Source: an uncultured Paracoccaceae bacterium
GTDB taxonomy: Bacteria > Pseudomonadota > Alphaproteobacteria > Rhodobacterales > Rhodobacteraceae
Direction of reading: 5' to 3'
Assembly: GCA_938038825.1 (NCBI GenBank)
Contig: CALHST010000279.1
Location: forward strand, 1 to 14,287
Length of the DNA stretch: 14,287 nucleotides
Numbering within the stretch: position 1 is the stretch's first letter; each line of letters begins with the position of its first letter. The translations under genes and the position numbers were made by a program. Under the pieces are notes generated by a model. It was given only the letters and a program-made list of their open reading frames with translations, ran no database searches and was not told the DNA's origin. Positions 13,547-14,287 of this stretch are shown here, one piece after another.

Positions 13547-13569
13547 GTCTGCTGACAGACTGCGTCAGC
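13547..13569. promoter_or_regulatory. Overlapping inverted repeats before uvrB
   Basis: GCTGAC (13551-13556) and GTCAGC (13564-13569) are perfect arms around 7 bases; overlapping them, GTCTG (13547-13551) and CAGAC (13556-13560) flank CTGA. The two hairpins exclude each other. They lie 56-80 bases before the uvrB ATG, in the region between the divergent Nudix and uvrB genes. No GTTC-N7-GTTC LexA site typical for alphaproteobacteria was found there. Confidence 0.35.
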
Positions 13570-13625
13570 ACCACCCCTTGCATCCAGCCCTCACCATGAC
13601 ACATTGCATTTCAAGGAGACACCCA

Positions 13626-14287
13626 ATGCCCCATGTTCACTCTGATACGTCTGAGCCTGTCCTGACCAACGCACCCGTTGGGGATGTCCGCGAACGCTTG
13701 AAATTGGAAGGCGGCAAGCAGCTTGTCATGCATACCGAATTCCAACCTGCGGGCGATCAGCCAACAGCCATCAAGGAACTGTCCGAGGCGGTCATAGAAG
13801 GCGAACGCAATCAAGTGCTACTGGGTGCGACGGGCACCGGAAAAACCTATACCATGGCCAAAGTGATCGAAACCACGCAGCGCCCCGCGATTATCCTGGC
13901 ACCGAACAAGACCTTGGCGGCGCAGCTTTATGGCGAATTCAAAGGTTTCTTCCCGGACAACGCCGTCGAATATTTCGTGTCTTTCTACGACTATTACCAA
14001 CCCGAAGCCTATGTCGCACGGTCCGACACCTATATCGAGAAGGAAAGCTCGGTAAACGAGGCGATCGACCGGATGCGCCACTCGGCCACCCGCGCCTTGC
14101 TGGAACGGGACGATGTGATCATCGTGGCCTCGGTGTCGTGCCTTTACGGTATCGGGTCGGTCGAGACCTATTCGGCGATGATCTTCGATCTAAAGAAAGA
14201 CGAAAGCGTCGACCAGCGCGAGATCATCCGCAAGCTGGTGGCCCTGCAATACAAACGCAACGACGCCGCCTTCCAGCGCGGCACCTT
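13626..14287 (+). CDS. uvrB: UvrABC excinuclease subunit B, 5' part
   Basis: UvrB is the DNA-damage-verifying helicase of nucleotide excision repair; it takes over lesions from UvrA and recruits UvrC. The frame runs open to the right edge (220 codons of a protein usually near 670-730). Visible are FQPAGDQPTAI (39-49), Walker A GATGTGKT (67-74), APNKTLAAQLYGEFK, and the beta-hairpin region EYFVSFYDYYQPEAYV through SDTYIEKESSVNEAIDRMRH to VASVSCLYG. The N-terminus is about 30 residues longer than in E. coli. ATG 13626 has AAGGAG at 13613-13618, 7 bases upstream. The window cuts the gene, so the helicase C-domain and UvrC-binding end are not seen. Confidence 0.96.
   Translation, partial: MPHVHSDTSEPVLTNAPVGDVRERLKLEGGKQLVMHTEFQPAGDQPTAIKELSEAVIEGERNQVLLGATGTGKTYTMAKVIETTQRPAIILAPNKTLAAQLYGEFKGFFPDNAVEYFVSFYDYYQPEAYVARSDTYIEKESSVNEAIDRMRHSATRALLERDDVIIVASVSCLYGIGSVETYSAMIFDLKKDESVDQREIIRKLVALQYKRNDAAFQRGT

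Noticed and set aside
13025..13555. Plus-strand open frame of 176 codons
   Set aside because: Antisense to the Nudix hydrolase gene, whose Nudix helix is intact.
1..14287. tRNA genes or CRISPR arrays
   Set aside because: No T-loop-like GGTTCGA-type sequence with matching stems and no regularly spaced direct repeats were seen by reading both strands.

Overview
The window reads as a piece of an alphaproteobacterial chromosome, most likely a member of the Rhodobacteraceae (Roseobacter group). Three things point there: a bacterial homologue of the accessory complex I subunit NDUFS4, a VPLPA-CTERM sorting signal, and a reductive pyrimidine-degradation cluster with an NMT1/THI5-type ABC importer. 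Genus cannot be decided from this sequence alone.

Positions 1-9795 are a pyrimidine (uracil/thymine) catabolism locus. The 3' end of preT and the complete preA encode the two subunits of an NAD-dependent dihydropyrimidine dehydrogenase. Two minus-strand genes follow, an uncharacterised 133-aa protein and a close RutR relative. Divergent from rutR runs a plus-strand series: an M20-family N-carbamoyl amide hydrolase (probable beta-ureidopropionase), an uncharacterised 114-aa cysteine-rich protein, hydA (dihydropyrimidinase), an ABC ATPase, two ABC permeases and a periplasmic binding protein, closed by a good intrinsic terminator at 9764-9795. Between rutR and the hydrolase lies a perfect 7-2-7 palindrome (2742-2757) that matches the architecture of the known E. 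coli RutR site. Together the genes give import, ring reduction, ring opening and release of ammonia, CO2 and beta-amino acid, under one pyrimidine-sensing repressor.

Positions 9861-13438 are a run of minus-strand genes with little obvious connection: a 100-aa membrane protein, the NDUFS4-like complex I subunit, a VPLPA-CTERM secreted protein, an RraA-like aldolase-family protein, a Tat-type YHS-domain protein and a Nudix hydrolase. The 317-base gap 10164-10480 holds no convincing gene but has repeats. From 13626 to the right edge runs the 5' part of uvrB (excision-repair helicase), divergent from the Nudix gene.

No tRNA, rRNA, CRISPR array, insertion sequence or phage gene was seen. The less explained items are the 114-aa Cys-rich operon protein, the 240-base partly AT-rich gap between ATPase and first permease that holds an 82-codon frame touching both neighbours, and several inverted repeats between genes.
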